Assembly (NCBI GenBank): GCA_002717725.1
Contig: PBBT01000015.1
Span: 1 to 7,332, forward strand
DNA length: 7,332 nucleotides
Direction: 5' to 3'
Origin: Chloroflexota bacterium
GTDB lineage: Bacteria; Chloroflexota; Dehalococcoidia; SAR202; UBA6927
Part shown: positions 5,872 through 7,332 of the stretch, one piece after another
Layout of the letters: each line of letters starts with the position of its first letter
How positions within the stretch are numbered: position 1 is the stretch's first letter
Position numbers and translations under genes: made by a program
The notes under the pieces: model-generated
The model's input: only the letters and a program-made list of their open reading frames with translations
What the model was told of the DNA's origin: nothing
Database searches by the model: none

Positions 5872-7002
5872 ATGGTCATTCAAAAAACAAACGAAGTCTT
5901 GGTAGTTGTACAACTGAGCGGCGGAAATGATTTCATGAATACTGTTGTTCCTTATACTGACCATAGTTATTATGATTTCAGGAGCAGTTTAGCTATACCT
6001 GAGGAATCTATATTGAGCATAGATTCGGAGTTAGGATTTCCTGAATTTGCCCGATCGTTTTTCACTGAATATCAAAATGGGAAAATGGCTATTGTTCAAG
6101 GTATAGGATATCCCAATTCTAGCAGATCTCATTTTAGAGGCATGGATATTTGGCACACTTGTGTTCCTGAAACAATTGCTGACGAAGGCTGGTTAGGTAA
6201 AACAGTGAGAGATTTAGACCCTCAAAAAGAAAATCCACTGACTGCGGTAAGTATAGGTCAGGGTTTGCCTCGAGCTCTGTCGGCGAAAGATGTCACAATA
6301 ACTTCTGTAGCTGATTTGGATAATTATGGTTTGATGTCAGATTTAGATGATATGGATACTAAACATCAGACCTTAAATGCTTTCAAAAATATTTATGGAC
6401 AAGCAATAGGTACCGGTTTAGTTCGAGACTACATTGCAAGTACTGGGTTAGATCTCTTGCGAGGAGCTGAAATTTTAAAAAAGGCGCCTGAAATGTATTC
6501 CTCTGAGGTTGAATATGCTCAAAATCCAATTGCTATGAGCCTTAAAGATGTTGCAAGGATACATCTAGCGGGCTTAGGTACACGGATTTTTTATGCTCAG
6601 CATGGAGGGTATGATACTCATGCAAATGAAGGCCCAGTTCATCCCAAATTGATTTCAGAACTTTCAGAAGCGGTTTCAGATTTTTTTCAAGATTTGAGAG
6701 ATCATGACGCATCTGAAAATGTGACAATGCTAATATTTACAGAATTTGGTAGGAGAGTAAGGTCTAATGGGTCTGGAACAGATCATGGTGCAGGTGGTGG
6801 AGCATTTATATTAGGAGATCATATTGATGGAGGTTTATATGCAGAATATCCTTCATTATCATTAAAAGATCAAGATAACGGTGATTTAGCTTTCACATAT
6901 GATTTTAGAGGTTTATATTCAACTTTATTGGAACAACTTTTGGGAATAGATCCATACCCCATAGTAGGTGGGAATTATGAACAAGTGGATATTTTTAAGT
7001 AG
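5872..7002 (+). CDS. DUF1501 domain protein (alkaline-phosphatase-like fold), without export signal
   Basis: A 376-residue DUF1501 protein (pfam07394), a family related to the alkaline phosphatase/sulfatase superfamily but without an established reaction. Conserved blocks are QLSGGNDFMNTVVPY (14-28), YPNSSRSHFRGMDIWHT (80-96), GWLGKTV (106-112), HGGYDTHAN (244-252), FTEFGRRVRSNGSGTDHGAG (289-308) and DFRGLYSTLLEQLLG (344-358). The Asp/His-rich blocks (GGND, GGYDTH, TDHG) occupy the positions expected for metal ligands, which is inference from the superfamily. Many members carry a twin-arginine signal, but here the conserved core begins within 15 residues of the start. An in-frame TAG (5869-5871) directly precedes the ATG, so no signal has been missed. 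A good AAGGGG ribosome binding site overlaps the 17-nt gap after DUF1800. The operon pairing and cytoplasmic location suggest a complex with the DUF1800 protein. Confidence 0.94.
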   Translation: MVIQKTNEVLVVVQLSGGNDFMNTVVPYTDHSYYDFRSSLAIPEESILSIDSELGFPEFARSFFTEYQNGKMAIVQGIGYPNSSRSHFRGMDIWHTCVPETIADEGWLGKTVRDLDPQKENPLTAVSIGQGLPRALSAKDVTITSVADLDNYGLMSDLDDMDTKHQTLNAFKNIYGQAIGTGLVRDYIASTGLDLLRGAEILKKAPEMYSSEVEYAQNPIAMSLKDVARIHLAGLGTRIFYAQHGGYDTHANEGPVHPKLISELSEAVSDFFQDLRDHDASENVTMLIFTEFGRRVRSNGSGTDHGAGGGAFILGDHIDGGLYAEYPSLSLKDQDNGDLAFTYDFRGLYSTLLEQLLGIDPYPIVGGNYEQVDIFK

Positions 7003-7004
7003 GT

Positions 7005-7011
7005 AGGTGAG
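7005..7011 (+). promoter_or_regulatory. Ribosome binding site favouring a TTG start
   Basis: AGGTGAG (7005-7011) sits 4 nt before TTG 7016 and overlaps the competing GTG codon at 7007-7009. If it is the true Shine-Dalgarno, the downstream gene starts at TTG 7016 and not at the GTG. The GTG has only a weak AAGTAG upstream. Confidence 0.45.
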
Positions 7012-7015
7012 ATTT

Positions 7016-7332
7016 TTGATTTCAGATTCTCCGCAAAAAGGGTTTTTGAGAGTAGGTTTTCCTTATGAAATGACTTTAGGCATGCGCAGATTGACTAATG
7101 CGCCCCTACAAGTGTTTCATCCTACAGAGTCGGACATTAAAATTTTATGTCGCCATGAGACTAGTACTTTTATAAGACAGCTTTCAATAGCAGATGATGA
7201 TTTAGGGTCTATGAGTTTGATAGGTGGTGAAGTTGGTCAAATTGGTGGTGGCAAGAAAATTCCTGCCGATTTTGTATGGCCATCAGGTATTGCAGGAGAT
7301 TCAACTGGGAATATATTTATTTCTGATGAAGG
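7016..7332 (+). CDS. NHL-repeat / six-bladed beta-propeller-like protein (3' end outside window)
   Basis: The first 106 residues of a gene that runs off the right edge. The segment FVWPSGIAGDSTGNIFISDEG, given here as FVWPSGIAGD (86-95) and STGNIFISDEG (96-106), fits the NHL/6-bladed propeller repeat 'F-x-x-P-x-G-I-A-x-D-x-x-G-N-I-Y-V-x-D'. The preceding residues (46-66) look like irregular beta blades (IRQLSIADDD and similar). Such propellers usually bind partners or, in some subgroups, small ligands. No signal peptide is seen at the N-terminus (LISDSPQKGFLRVGFP). The frame opens after TAG 7004-7006, giving GTG 7007 or TTG 7016 as starts. TTG is preferred for its ribosome binding site, while GTG would add three residues (MRF). 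It is 13 nt downstream of DUF1501 and so probably in the same operon. The fragment is too short to separate NHL from related propeller families firmly. Confidence 0.75.
   Translation, partial: MISDSPQKGFLRVGFPYEMTLGMRRLTNAPLQVFHPTESDIKILCRHETSTFIRQLSIADDDLGSMSLIGGEVGQIGGGKKIPADFVWPSGIAGDSTGNIFISDE

Overview
This is an A/T-rich bacterial window with eight protein-coding genes, two of them cut by the window edges. It contains no RNA genes, mobile elements or CRISPR. The gene families are a luciferase-like flavin monooxygenase with its own reductases, a UreH/NicO-type metal transporter, and a DUF1800-DUF1501 pair followed by an NHL-type beta-propeller. Together with the low GC and the short Shine-Dalgarno-led operons, this suggests a marine Chloroflexota of the SAR202/Dehalococcoidia type. 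That placement rests on recalled family associations, not on a database search, and is moderate to low confidence.

Layout. (1) 1-221: the 3' end of an unrecognised plus-strand gene. (2) 346-975: a small six-helix membrane protein with a strong ribosome binding site, ending in a clear intrinsic terminator (1003-1033). (3) 3441 down to 1032, minus strand: a compact three-gene operon. In transcription order it encodes an FNR-type flavoprotein reductase, a NAD(P)H-dependent FMN reductase and a luciferase-like (LLM) flavin-dependent oxidoreductase. The gaps are 5 and 23 nt. (4) 3442-3630: a divergent promoter region with one sigma70-like promoter candidate on each strand, both with 17-bp spacers. 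(5) 3631-4380: a nickel/cobalt transporter of the NicO/UreH type with a histidine-rich loop. (6) 4404-7332: a second plus-strand operon with its own promoter candidate. It encodes DUF1800, DUF1501 and a partial NHL/beta-propeller protein, with gaps of 17 and 13 nt.

How the genes work together. The minus-strand operon looks like a self-contained oxygenase cassette in which reductases deliver reduced flavin to the LLM enzyme, which oxidises an unidentified organic substrate. The plus-strand DUF1800-DUF1501-propeller operon has no assigned function. Both complete proteins in it lack a signal peptide, and in-frame stops or the absence of upstream start codons rule out simple N-terminal extension. 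This points to a cytoplasmic version of a module whose better-known members are often exported. It is the best candidate here for an undescribed system.
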